From Polyangium sp. 15x6 (lineage in GTDB: Bacteria > Myxococcota_A > Polyangia > Polyangiales > Polyangiaceae): a stretch of DNA of 38,147 bases. Positions 1 through 7,776 of this stretch are shown here, piece after piece. The notes under the pieces were generated by a model. That model saw only the letters and a program-made list of their open reading frames with translations. It searched no databases and was not told the DNA's origin. The translations under genes and the position numbers were made by a program. The DNA lies in NCBI RefSeq assembly GCF_029960785.1, contig NZ_JASBQE010000109.1:1-38147 (forward strand), written 5' to 3'. The stretch's first letter is position 1. Every line of letters begins with the position of its first letter.

Positions 1-1
1 G

Positions 2-301
2 CCGACGGCCGAACCCGCGCCGCCGCCGGTCGCGCCGCCTCCCGCGCCCACGACCGAGCCGGCGGCCACGGCCGCGCCGACGGCCGAGCCTGCGGCGACG
101 GCCGAGCCCGACGATCTCGAGATCGAACCTGCGGCCACGGCCGAACCCGCGGCCGCGGCCACGGCGGCGCCCACGACGACGGCCACGGCCAAGTCCACGG
201 CCGGCGCGGTGGCCGCCACCACGGCGACGACGAAGACCGGCACCGTAAAACCGAAGGCTTCTAGTACCGTCGCGCCGAAGGTCGGTAACATCAAGTTCTG
301 A
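2..301 (+). CDS. C-terminal tail of an unidentified protein (partial)
   Basis: The window opens inside a reading frame that runs to a TGA at 299-301. About 99 residues are visible, almost entirely Ala, Thr and Pro with a short acidic patch (DDLEIEP), ending in VGNIKF. This is low-complexity linker sequence with no recognisable domain, so the function lies upstream of the window. The stop codon overlaps the ATG of the next gene (TGATG), which indicates one transcript with translational coupling. In myxobacteria such tails occur on many kinases and secreted proteins; no choice can be made here. Confidence 0.7.
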   Translation, partial: PTAEPAPPPVAPPPAPTTEPAATAAPTAEPAATAEPDDLEIEPAATAEPAAAATAAPTTTATAKSTAGAVAATTATTKTGTVKPKASSTVAPKVGNIKF

Positions 302-1380
302 TGAACGAGCTCTGCCGGCGTTCGCTCGCCTTTGCCTTCGTCGCCTTCGTTGGTCTCGCCGCGCCACCGCTCTCGCACGCGGCCGATGCGCAGACGTCGC
401 AGGCTCAGATCCAGCTCGCGCGCCAGGCCGCGTCGGAGGGGCTCGTCGCCTATCGCGCGGGCCAGTTCGACAAGGCGCTGAACCTCTTCGAGCAGGCGAA
501 GGCGCTCTACCCGAGCGCGCAGATCGTCCGCATGATCGGCTACTCGCTGCTCGCGCTCGAGAAGTGGATGCCCGCGGCCGAGGCCATGGAAGCCGCGCTC
601 GTCTCGGACGTCGCGCCCCTGTCCGACGAGGACAAGGCCGACGTGAAGGAGCAGCTCGCGAAGGCGATGGTGCACATCGGCGTGCTCAACGTGACGTCGA
701 AGGTGCCCGGCGCGAAGCTCGCGGTCGACGATCAGCCGGCCGCGAATCTGCCGCTCGCAAAGCCGTTGTGGCTCTCGCCCGGCAAGCACAAGATCGTCGT
801 GAGCGCGCCGGATCACGAGGACGAGGTGCAGGAGATCGAGCTCGAAGGCGGCAAGCCCCTCGAGCTCTCGATCGATCCGAAAGAGGTCAAAAAAGAAGCG
901 CCGCCGCCGCCTCCGCCGCCGCCCCCGCCGCCGCCCGCGAAGAAGAACTGGATCCCGCAGCAGCGCCTGATCGGGCTCGTGGCGACGGGCGTGGGCGCGG
1001 GGCTCGGGCTCGGCACGCTCGGCGCGGGCCTCGCGTCGATCCACCTGCGCAACAACGTCGCGCGTGACATCCAGATCCACGAGAAGATGTACGGGACGAA
1101 CTGCAGCCGCGGGGACGCCACGTTCTGCCAGCTCGATCGTCAGGTCATCGCGGCGGACGGGCGCGACGCGAACACGATGCGTGATCTCAGCGTAGGCCTC
1201 GGCATCAGCGCGCTCGTGCTCGGCGCCGGAGGCATCGTGCTGACGATCTTCGCGGCGCCGGACGAGCCCGCGAAGCCCAAGGACGAAGCACTGCCCACGG
1301 CGCAGAAAGGCGCGGGCATCCGCTCGTTTGCCTGCGGGCCGCTCGGCGGCCTCGGCGTCTCATGCGCAGGCACGTTTTGA
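301..1380 (+). CDS. Secreted TPR/PEGA-domain protein with polyproline linker
   Basis: 359 residues. A Sec signal peptide covers about residues 1-27 (hydrophobic core FAFVAFVGLAA, cleavage near SHA/AD). A TPR-like helical stretch follows (about 35-125, with YRAGQFDKALNLFEQAKALY). A PEGA-type beta domain spans about 126-193 (VLNVTSKVPGAKLAVDD ... LSPGKHKIVVSAPDH). Residues 201-212 are twelve prolines, then come two hydrophobic helices (about 223-247 and 297-318). PEGA domains are surface-associated beta modules common in Myxococcota; the exact role is unknown. The start overlaps the previous stop and the end overlaps the next gene by 19 bp, so it sits in an operon. The C-terminal helices suggest the TPR/PEGA part is held at a membrane. 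Domain assignment is good, function unassigned. Confidence 0.8.
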   Translation: MNELCRRSLAFAFVAFVGLAAPPLSHAADAQTSQAQIQLARQAASEGLVAYRAGQFDKALNLFEQAKALYPSAQIVRMIGYSLLALEKWMPAAEAMEAALVSDVAPLSDEDKADVKEQLAKAMVHIGVLNVTSKVPGAKLAVDDQPAANLPLAKPLWLSPGKHKIVVSAPDHEDEVQEIELEGGKPLELSIDPKEVKKEAPPPPPPPPPPPPAKKNWIPQQRLIGLVATGVGAGLGLGTLGAGLASIHLRNNVARDIQIHEKMYGTNCSRGDATFCQLDRQVIAADGRDANTMRDLSVGLGISALVLGAGGIVLTIFAAPDEPAKPKDEALPTAQKGAGIRSFACGPLGGLGVSCAGTF

Positions 1381-1970
1381 CCGTCCGGCATGGCCTCGCC
1401 GCGCTCGCGCTTCTGTTCGCGGCGCCGGCGTGCATCGAGGTGCCTGCGCCGCCGGCGAAGGACGCGCTCAAGGTCGTCGATGTGAAGGCGAGCGAGGGCG
1501 TGGTGCTCGAGACCGCGTGCGTGCCGACGGGCATCGAGACGTGCTTCGACGCCCGCGACGACAACTGCAACGGCGTCATCGACGAGGGCTGCGGCCTGCA
1601 CACGGGGATCTTGCAGTTCGCGATCGCGTGGGAGGCCGTGGAGGCGGACGTGGACCTCAACGTCTACGATGTCGGCGGCGAGCTCGCGCGGGTCGGGGAG
1701 CCGACCTCGACGGGCCTCGTGAAGGACCGCGATTGCCCGCAGTCCGAGAACGAGTGCCAGGGCCAGAACGTGGAGAACGTCTACCTGGCCGAGGGGGAGC
1801 CGAAGCGCGGGCGCTACCGCGTGGTGATCCGCCTCGACAAGCTCAACGGCGCGGCCGCGCCGGTGCGGGTGCGCCTCGGCGCGCGCGTCGGGCAGCGGCC
1901 GTTCAGCATGGTCGTCGAGCTCGCGCCGGGCGCGGGCACGGAAGAGAAATCGTTCGAGTTCACACTTTGA
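1362..1970 (+). CDS. Lipoprotein with MopE-like motif and YfaP/DUF2135-like domain
   Basis: 202 residues. A lipoprotein signal ends in the lipobox AAPAC (Cys24). The motif DARDDNCNGVIDEGC at about residues 63-77 matches the short Asp/Asn/Cys-rich putative metal-binding motif seen in MopE-related and many myxobacterial surface proteins. The rest resembles the YfaP/DUF2135 beta-sandwich: VDLNVYDVGGE, then ENVYLAEGEPKRGRYRVVIRL. It overlaps the preceding PEGA gene by 19 bp and the two are probably co-translated, so the products may act together on the cell surface. No enzymatic function is suggested. After its stop there are about 110 bp before the next gene. Confidence 0.75.
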   Translation: MRRHVLTVRHGLAALALLFAAPACIEVPAPPAKDALKVVDVKASEGVVLETACVPTGIETCFDARDDNCNGVIDEGCGLHTGILQFAIAWEAVEADVDLNVYDVGGELARVGEPTSTGLVKDRDCPQSENECQGQNVENVYLAEGEPKRGRYRVVIRLDKLNGAAAPVRVRLGARVGQRPFSMVVELAPGAGTEEKSFEFTL

Positions 1971-2083
1971 TGCGGGCGCGCGATCACGCGCCGCATTTCG
2001 TTTGACGCGCGGCATCGCTCGGGTTGACGCGCGGCCATTCGGCCACCTACAACAGGGTCCGTTTCCCCGGGAGAACGCGCGCC

Positions 2084-4411
2084 ATGAATCCGCTCATGAT
2101 GTTTCTCATGATCTTCGGCCTGGCCGGGGCCTTCGCGTACAGCGCAGGCCGCCGGTGGTCGTTGCTCCAGGTCGGGCGGCCGGAAGATCGCTTCGATGAC
2201 GTTCCGGAGCGCGTGAAGGGCACGGCGATCTACGCGCTCGCCCAGAAGAAGATGCATTACTACCGGCTCGCCGGCGCGGCCCACATGCTCATCTTCCTGG
2301 GCTTCGTGGTGCTCCTGGCCCGGTCGATCATCCTCTGGGGCCGCGGGTTCGACCCGTCGTTCAACCTCTTCATCCTCGGGCCCGAGGGCTTCCTCGGCCT
2401 GCCCCTCGGGCACGCCTACGAGTTCCTGAAGGACGTCATCGCGTCGCTCGTCATCGTCGGCGCGCTCGTCTTCCTGTACTTCCGCGTGATCAAGGTCGAC
2501 CCCCGCATGACGAAGTCGGGCGAGGCGATCCTGATCCTCGGCATCATCATGACGATGATGCTCGCGGACATGATCTACGACGGCGCCTCCATGGTCCTGC
2601 ACCACAAGGGCCTCGCGGGCTGTACGGGCAGGAACCTCGAGCCCGGGTACTGCGACGCCGTCCGCAAGGTCGTGGCCCCGCTCGGGCCCGCGCCGACGCA
2701 CGCGCTCGGCTGGGCGCCGTTCCCCTCGCCGGCCGGCTCGCTCTTCGCGACCCTGCTCGCCGGCGTGCCGCGCGACACCTTGCTCGTGATCGCCAAGATC
2801 GGCTTCTGGACGCACGCCTCGCTCGTCCTGATCTTCGCGAACATCCTTCCGTACTCGAAGCATTTCCACGTCATCACGGCCGTCTTCAACGTCTTCTTCC
2901 GCAACGTCGAGCCGCGCGGGCGCCTGCCGCTCATGGCGCCGAGCGCGGAGGCGATCGGCGAGATGGTCATGAAGATGGCCGAGGAGCCCGCGAAGGCCGA
3001 GCCCGTCGGCGTGAACAAGATCCAGGACTTCACCTGGAAGGCGATCCTCGACTTCTACACCTGCACGGAGTGCGGGCGTTGCTCCGACAACTGCCCCGCG
3101 CACAAGACGGGCAAGCTCCTCTCGCCGAAGCAGTTCACGCTCAACCTGCGCGACCACCTGTACGACCACGACAGCGAGCTCATCGCGCTGAAGCACGAGG
3201 CCGATCGGGTGGGCGCGGCGCTGCCGCGGCCCGAGGCGACGACCGACGACAACGGCGAGGTCGGCCCCTATCGCTCCGAGCCGGAGGGCCTGCAGGCCCA
3301 GGCGGACGGCGCGGCCGCGGACGCGAGCAAGGATCTCGTGGCGAACGTGATCCACCCGGACGTGCTCTGGGCCTGCACGACGTGCCGGGCCTGCGAGGAG
3401 CAGTGTCCCGTGATGATCAGCTACGTCGACAAGATCGTGGAGATGCGGCGGCACCTCGTGCTCGTGAAGGGCGAGTTCCCGGCGCAGCTCAACGGTCCGT
3501 TCCAGGCGATGGAGGTGAACGGCAACCCCTGGAACCTCGCCCGCATGGATCGCGCGAACTGGGCCGAGGGGCTCGACGTGCCGATGATGTCGGACAACCC
3601 CAAGGCCGAGGTCCTCTACTGGGTCGGCTGCGCGGCGAGCTACGACGACCGGGCGAAGAAGATCGCGCGGGCGACGGCGCGGCTGCTCACGGCGGCGGGC
3701 GTGGACTTCGCGATCCTCGGGCAGGAGGAGACCTGCACGGGCGACCCGGCGCGGCGCGCGGGCAACGAGTACCTGTTCGCGATGCTGGCCGAGCAGAACG
3801 TGGCCACGCTGAAGGGCTACAAGGACCAGGGCGGCGTGAAGAAGATCATCACGGCCTGCCCGCACTGCTTCAACACGATCCTGAACGAATACCCGGACTT
3901 CGGGGCGAAGTTCGAAGTCGTGCATCACACCGACTTCCTGCTCGGGCTCGTGGCGGAGCGGAAGCTTTCGCCGAAGAACCCGGTGAAGGGCAAGGTCGTC
4001 TTCCACGACTCCTGCTACCTCGGCCGCTACAACGACGTGTACGAGCAGCCGCGTGACATCCTGAAGAGCATCCCGGGCGTGGAGCTCGTCGAGGCGGAGG
4101 GCTGGAACCGGAACAAGGGCCTGTGCTGCGGCGCGGGCGGCGCGCAGTTCTGGATGGAGGAGCAGAACAAGGACCGCGTGAACGTGAAGCGCACGCTCCA
4201 GCTCCTGCAGACGGAGGCGAAGACGATCGCGACCGCGTGCCCGTTCTGCCAGACGATGATCACCGACGGGCTCAAGGCGCACGGGAAGGAAGAAAGCGTG
4301 CGTCAGCTCGATGTCGCCGAGATCCTCCTCGAGAGCTGCCTCGAAGGCGCGACGAAGAAGGAAAAGGCGAAGAAAGCTGCGCCCGAGGCAGAAGCCCAGG
4401 CCGAGGCCTGA
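2084..4411 (+). CDS. Membrane b-type cytochrome / Fe-S oxidoreductase (DUF224; ETF:menaquinone oxidoreductase-like)
   Basis: 775 residues. The N-terminal part (about 1-275) has about six hydrophobic segments with several His residues and resembles a NarI/DsrM-type haem b domain. Two ferredoxin-like motifs follow: CTECGRCSDNCP (Cys327, 330, 333, 337) and CTTCRACEEQCP (Cys431, 434, 437, 441). Two CCG-type (DUF224, heterodisulfide-reductase-like) modules complete the protein: about 511-600, and about 636-722 with GLCCGAG and ACPFC. This architecture matches membrane oxidoreductases linked to electron-transfer flavoprotein that reduce menaquinone during acyl-CoA oxidation. That role is inferred from architecture, since no etfAB genes are in the window. 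I chose ATG 2084 because it directly precedes the first membrane helix; an earlier in-frame ATG at 2024 would add 20 polar residues. The tail is Lys/Ala/Glu-rich. Confidence 0.85.
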   Translation: MNPLMMFLMIFGLAGAFAYSAGRRWSLLQVGRPEDRFDDVPERVKGTAIYALAQKKMHYYRLAGAAHMLIFLGFVVLLARSIILWGRGFDPSFNLFILGPEGFLGLPLGHAYEFLKDVIASLVIVGALVFLYFRVIKVDPRMTKSGEAILILGIIMTMMLADMIYDGASMVLHHKGLAGCTGRNLEPGYCDAVRKVVAPLGPAPTHALGWAPFPSPAGSLFATLLAGVPRDTLLVIAKIGFWTHASLVLIFANILPYSKHFHVITAVFNVFFRNVEPRGRLPLMAPSAEAIGEMVMKMAEEPAKAEPVGVNKIQDFTWKAILDFYTCTECGRCSDNCPAHKTGKLLSPKQFTLNLRDHLYDHDSELIALKHEADRVGAALPRPEATTDDNGEVGPYRSEPEGLQAQADGAAADASKDLVANVIHPDVLWACTTCRACEEQCPVMISYVDKIVEMRRHLVLVKGEFPAQLNGPFQAMEVNGNPWNLARMDRANWAEGLDVPMMSDNPKAEVLYWVGCAASYDDRAKKIARATARLLTAAGVDFAILGQEETCTGDPARRAGNEYLFAMLAEQNVATLKGYKDQGGVKKIITACPHCFNTILNEYPDFGAKFEVVHHTDFLLGLVAERKLSPKNPVKGKVVFHDSCYLGRYNDVYEQPRDILKSIPGVELVEAEGWNRNKGLCCGAGGAQFWMEEQNKDRVNVKRTLQLLQTEAKTIATACPFCQTMITDGLKAHGKEESVRQLDVAEILLESCLEGATKKEKAKKAAPEAEAQAEA

Positions 4412-4540
4412 TCACGCAAGTTCCGCGATTCCCTCGATTCCCATCAGGAATCGCCTGGTCCACCCCCCCTCGTTCCGGAGCACGTGCGTCCGACGAGAGC
4501 CTGAGCTAGATTCGGGCGGTCGCCGGACCGAGGGAGGCAG

Positions 4541-4813
4541 ATGGAGCAACCGCAAAACATGGTTTTTTCCATGGCCATCGATTCGCTGGCCGACGTGGCG
4601 CTCAAGGCGCGCGTGACGCCGGAGGACGCGGGCGAGCTCCGGTGCGACGCCTGCTCGGAGCTCATCGAGGGAGAGCCGGCCGGTCGAGGGCTGTACGTGT
4701 GGACCCGCGGAGACGAGGTCCGCTACGAAGAGCCGCCGCTCTGCGCGCAATGCGCGACGGCCATCGGGATCACGGCGCTCGCCACGTGGAGCGTCGAAGA
4801 AGAAGAGGGATAG
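4541..4813 (+). CDS. Small zinc-ribbon-like hypothetical protein
   Basis: 90 residues. Two CxxC pairs (CDAC at about residues 35-38, CAQC at about 68-71) are separated by about 30 residues and probably bind one zinc ion. The protein is otherwise acidic and ends in a Glu run. A GGGAGGCAG ribosome-binding sequence lies just before ATG 4541. No family could be named. It may be transcribed alone, 130 bp after the Fe-S oxidoreductase, and it ends just before a strong hairpin shared with the convergent gene. Confidence 0.6.
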   Translation: MEQPQNMVFSMAIDSLADVALKARVTPEDAGELRCDACSELIEGEPAGRGLYVWTRGDEVRYEEPPLCAQCATAIGITALATWSVEEEEG

Positions 4814-4828
4814 CCCCTCACCTCCCAA

Positions 4829-4851
4829 CCCCTCTCCCGCCGGGAGAGGGG
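4829..4851. terminator. Bidirectional hairpin between convergent genes
   Basis: A perfect 10-bp stem (CCCCTCTCCC / GGGAGAGGGG) with a 3-nt loop lies between the stop of the zinc-ribbon gene (4813) and the stop of the convergent outer-membrane gene (4859). There is no clear T tract, as is common in very GC-rich genomes, so terminator function is inferred from position and stem strength. Confidence 0.6.
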
Positions 4852-4858
4852 GCTTGCT

Positions 4859-7129
4859 TCAGAAAGCCTCGCCGATCGCGATCGTGGTCACGATCGGGAA
4901 TCCGCCCGTGTATCCGAACAAACCGACGTCGTAGCTGAGCTCGGTCTCGTCGCAGACGCCGATCTGCTGGGCGCACGGGACGCGGTAGCCGACGTCCACG
5001 CGGACGGGGCCGACCGGCGTCGCATACCGGACGCCCAGGCCCGCGGACAGGTGCGGGCGGTTGAGCGCGAGCTCCCCGAGGCCCGGCCGGACGTCGCTCG
5101 CGTCGAGGAAGAGGATCGCGCCGAGGTTGTCGGTGAACGAGAGGCGCACCTCGAGCGCGGACTCCCAGAGCGTGAGGCCGCCCGTCGGCGCCCACGGAGG
5201 CACGGCCCCGCGCGCGGTGTCGCGCAGGGGCACGCTCGCGTGCATGCCGACGCCGTTGTAGACGTAGCCCCGGTTCGAGTTGGGGCCGCCGCTGTAGAAG
5301 CCGCGGAATTGCAGGAGCTGCAGGGATCGGCGGAGGTCGTCGAGCGAGACGTTCGTTCCGTCGACGATGCCGTCGTCGTTCTCGTCGGGCCGCTTCCCCT
5401 CGCGGGCTTTGGGGCCGAGGATCTCGAGCGTCTGCTTGAAGTCGTCCGAGCGCGGGATGAGGAAGCCGCCGGCCAGGCGGAAGGCGAGCGTGACGCGCTT
5501 GGCGACGGGCACGTAGGCCCGGAACTCGGGGCGCAGGCGGACGTCGTCGGCGTCGCCGGGCAGGAAATACCCCGCGAGCTGGGCGTTGAGGTTGAGGTAG
5601 ACGCCGCGCCGCGGCGTGACGCGGTCGGTCTCGCCGCGGTCGTTCTGACGGAAATCGAGCGTGCCGACGGTCTCCAGGTACGTGAAGACGAGCCTGGTAA
5701 AACCCTTGGGCACGGCGTCGTGCCAGTACAGGAACGGGTCGTCGTACTGCACGTGGATGAACTGCCCGAGGTAGTGGGTGAAGTCGGAGAAGCGGCGCTC
5801 GAGGCCGAGCGTGACGGCGGCCTCGCGGTAGCCGAGGGCCGGCTCCTTCGCCTCGGGGGTGCCCGGCGCGGGCGCCGTGATGATGTTGAGCGGGCGGTAG
5901 ATGTTCGCCGCGCCGCGGAGGATGGCCTGCGTGCGCGGCTCGAAGACGCCGGGCTGGCGGAGCTCGAAGCGCAGGCGGATCTCGGGGAGGATGTAGCTCG
6001 GGCGCGCGAGGAAGAGGTTGTAGAGGGCGTTCGGGTAGAACACGAGGCCGGGGCGCGCCTCGATGGCGAAGCGGCGCAGGCCGCCGAGGAAGTTTCGGTC
6101 TTCCCAGCTCGCCATGCCGTGCGCCTCGACGCGCCCGCCGGCCTCGGCGCCGAAGCCGAGCTTGACGGCGCGCAGCGCGGCGGGCTGGACGACGATCGTG
6201 ATGGGCACGACGCTCGTGCGGGGTTTGTCCGGCGGGGGGAGCTCGGGGCGGACGTCGATGGCGCCGAAGATGCCGAAGTCGGCGAGGGCGCGCTCGGCGG
6301 AGGCGAGGGTCTTGGTGGAGAAGCGCTCGCCTTTGTGGAAGCCGAGGGCGGCGCGGATCGGCTTCTCGGGCAGCTCGCCGAGGCCCTCGATCCGGATGTC
6401 GCCGAAGGTGGCGCGGGGTCCGAGCTCGATCGTGTACGTGACGTCGGCGGTGTGGGCGACGAGGTCGACCTTGGCGTCGCCCCGGACGTTCGCATAGGGG
6501 AAGCCGAGGTCGGTGAGGGCGCGGGTGATGGCCTTCTTCGTGGCCTCGTAGCTGTCCTCTTCGAAACGTTCGCCGAGGGGGAGCTCGTTTTTCGCCTCGG
6601 TGACGGGGCGCGTGACGTCGGCGGCGTCGGGCATGCGCCAGTCGACCCAGGCGAGGTCGACCTTCCGGAGCTTCACGGGTTTGCCCTCGTGAACGACGAT
6701 CTCGATGCGGATCTTGCCGTCGGACTTGCGGCGCATGACCCGGCCGGCCTCGACGTGCGCCTCGTAAAACCCGCGGGTGCGGTAGTAGCGCTCGATGCGG
6801 GCGAGGTCGCGCTCGAGGACGAACCGGTCGAAGCGCTCGTACTCGACGGCGAGGACGTCGCTCAAGCCGGCGATGGGGATGCCCTGCAGGACACCGCCCA
6901 GAGGGTGCGCGCTCTCCGCGGTGGCGATGCTGTCCTTGATGGCGGAGTCGGGGATCTCTTCGTTGCCCAGGACGTCCACCTCTTCGATGATGCAGCCGGA
7001 GAGGTCTTGAGGGTTACACGTCGGGGTTTTGGGGGGCGTGGTTCGGCACGCCACGGACGTGACGAGGGGCAAGGCGAGGGGCAAAAGCCTGCGCAAGACG
7101 ACGCGGGACGTGCTCCTGTTCTGCGTCAA
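4859..7129 (-). CDS. Omp85/TamA-like outer-membrane protein (POTRA + beta-barrel)
   Basis: 756 residues. About three POTRA-like repeats occupy residues 45-320 (for example IEEVDVLGNEEIPDSAI, then FGDIRIEGLGELPEKPI, RAALGFHKGERF). A beta-barrel follows to the C-terminus, with the GPNSNRGY loop motif and the terminal strands LGVRYATPVGPVRVDVGY, ending in Phe. This is the Omp85 superfamily, which inserts or secretes outer-membrane proteins. I chose a TTG start at 7129: a GGGGGAGG ribosome-binding sequence sits 4-6 nt upstream, and the N-terminus becomes a signal sequence ending in VTSVAC, a lipobox-like site. The upstream ATG (7207) would overlap the divergent Rieske gene. A lipid anchor on an Omp85 protein is unusual and may be only apparent. 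Confidence 0.85.
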   Translation of the reverse strand: MTQNRSTSRVVLRRLLPLALPLVTSVACRTTPPKTPTCNPQDLSGCIIEEVDVLGNEEIPDSAIKDSIATAESAHPLGGVLQGIPIAGLSDVLAVEYERFDRFVLERDLARIERYYRTRGFYEAHVEAGRVMRRKSDGKIRIEIVVHEGKPVKLRKVDLAWVDWRMPDAADVTRPVTEAKNELPLGERFEEDSYEATKKAITRALTDLGFPYANVRGDAKVDLVAHTADVTYTIELGPRATFGDIRIEGLGELPEKPIRAALGFHKGERFSTKTLASAERALADFGIFGAIDVRPELPPPDKPRTSVVPITIVVQPAALRAVKLGFGAEAGGRVEAHGMASWEDRNFLGGLRRFAIEARPGLVFYPNALYNLFLARPSYILPEIRLRFELRQPGVFEPRTQAILRGAANIYRPLNIITAPAPGTPEAKEPALGYREAAVTLGLERRFSDFTHYLGQFIHVQYDDPFLYWHDAVPKGFTRLVFTYLETVGTLDFRQNDRGETDRVTPRRGVYLNLNAQLAGYFLPGDADDVRLRPEFRAYVPVAKRVTLAFRLAGGFLIPRSDDFKQTLEILGPKAREGKRPDENDDGIVDGTNVSLDDLRRSLQLLQFRGFYSGGPNSNRGYVYNGVGMHASVPLRDTARGAVPPWAPTGGLTLWESALEVRLSFTDNLGAILFLDASDVRPGLGELALNRPHLSAGLGVRYATPVGPVRVDVGYRVPCAQQIGVCDETELSYDVGLFGYTGGFPIVTTIAIGEAF

Positions 7130-7194
7130 GTGACCTCCCCCTCGGGTATCCTCAACCAGCCGCGCGCGGTCGCGGCGGAGGGAGAGCCTACGAG
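7130..7194. promoter_or_regulatory. Divergent promoter region, Omp85-like gene / Rieske gene
   Basis: Only 65 bp separate the TTG start of the outer-membrane gene and the ATG of the Rieske gene. Both promoters and both ribosome-binding sites must lie here or extend into the coding regions. No convincing -35/-10 pair could be recognised by eye. Confidence 0.4.
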
Positions 7195-7776
7195 ATGGCG
7201 GAGCCAATGCAAAACGACCTCGGCGTCGAGCCGCCGCGGGCCGAGCGTCCCGAGGAACCTTCGCGCGTGGACGGCGGCCGTCGCGGCGCGTTGAAGGTGC
7301 TCGTCGCGCTGGGCGGCGCGGCGTACGCGGGCGCGATCGTCGTTCCGGCCGTGACCATGCTGGCCCCGTCGTCCGAAGGCGGCGCGGGCGCGGCGCGGTG
7401 GATGCGCGTTTGTCGTCTCGCCGATCTGACCGAGGGCGAGCCGCGGCGCGTCGTGGTCGTCGGCGACGAGCGTGACGCGTACACGGTGACGAAGGATCAA
7501 CAGCTCGGCTCGATCTGGTTGACGAAGAAGGGCGACGCGGTGACGGCGCTCAGCGCGGTTTGTCCGCACCTCGGCTGCTCGATCGATCTGAACGGCGACA
7601 AGAAGAGTTTTTCGTGCCCGTGCCACACGTCGAGGTTCTCGCTCGCGGGCGCGGCGGAGGCAGGGCCGAGCCCGCGCGGGATGGATCCGCTCGGCGTGCG
7701 CGTCGTGGAAGGTCACGTCGAGGTGGACTTCAAGCTCTTCCGCCAGGGGATCGCGGAGCGTAAGGAGGTCGGGTGA
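7195..7776 (+). CDS. Rieske [2Fe-2S] protein of a cytochrome bc complex
   Basis: 193 residues. The N-terminus carries RRGALK followed by a hydrophobic helix (about 33-56), a membrane anchor of the type often exported by Tat. The Rieske fold has box I CPHLGC (Cys123, His125, Cys128) and box II CPCHTS (Cys141, Cys143, His144), giving two Cys and two His cluster ligands plus the disulfide pair. The usual Gly after box II His is Thr here. It transfers electrons from quinol at the Qo site of the cytochrome b subunit encoded next to it. Its stop overlaps the GTG start of that gene by 4 bp, so the two are translationally coupled. Assignment is secure. Confidence 0.95.
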   Translation: MAEPMQNDLGVEPPRAERPEEPSRVDGGRRGALKVLVALGGAAYAGAIVVPAVTMLAPSSEGGAGAARWMRVCRLADLTEGEPRRVVVVGDERDAYTVTKDQQLGSIWLTKKGDAVTALSAVCPHLGCSIDLNGDKKSFSCPCHTSRFSLAGAAEAGPSPRGMDPLGVRVVEGHVEVDFKLFRQGIAERKEVG

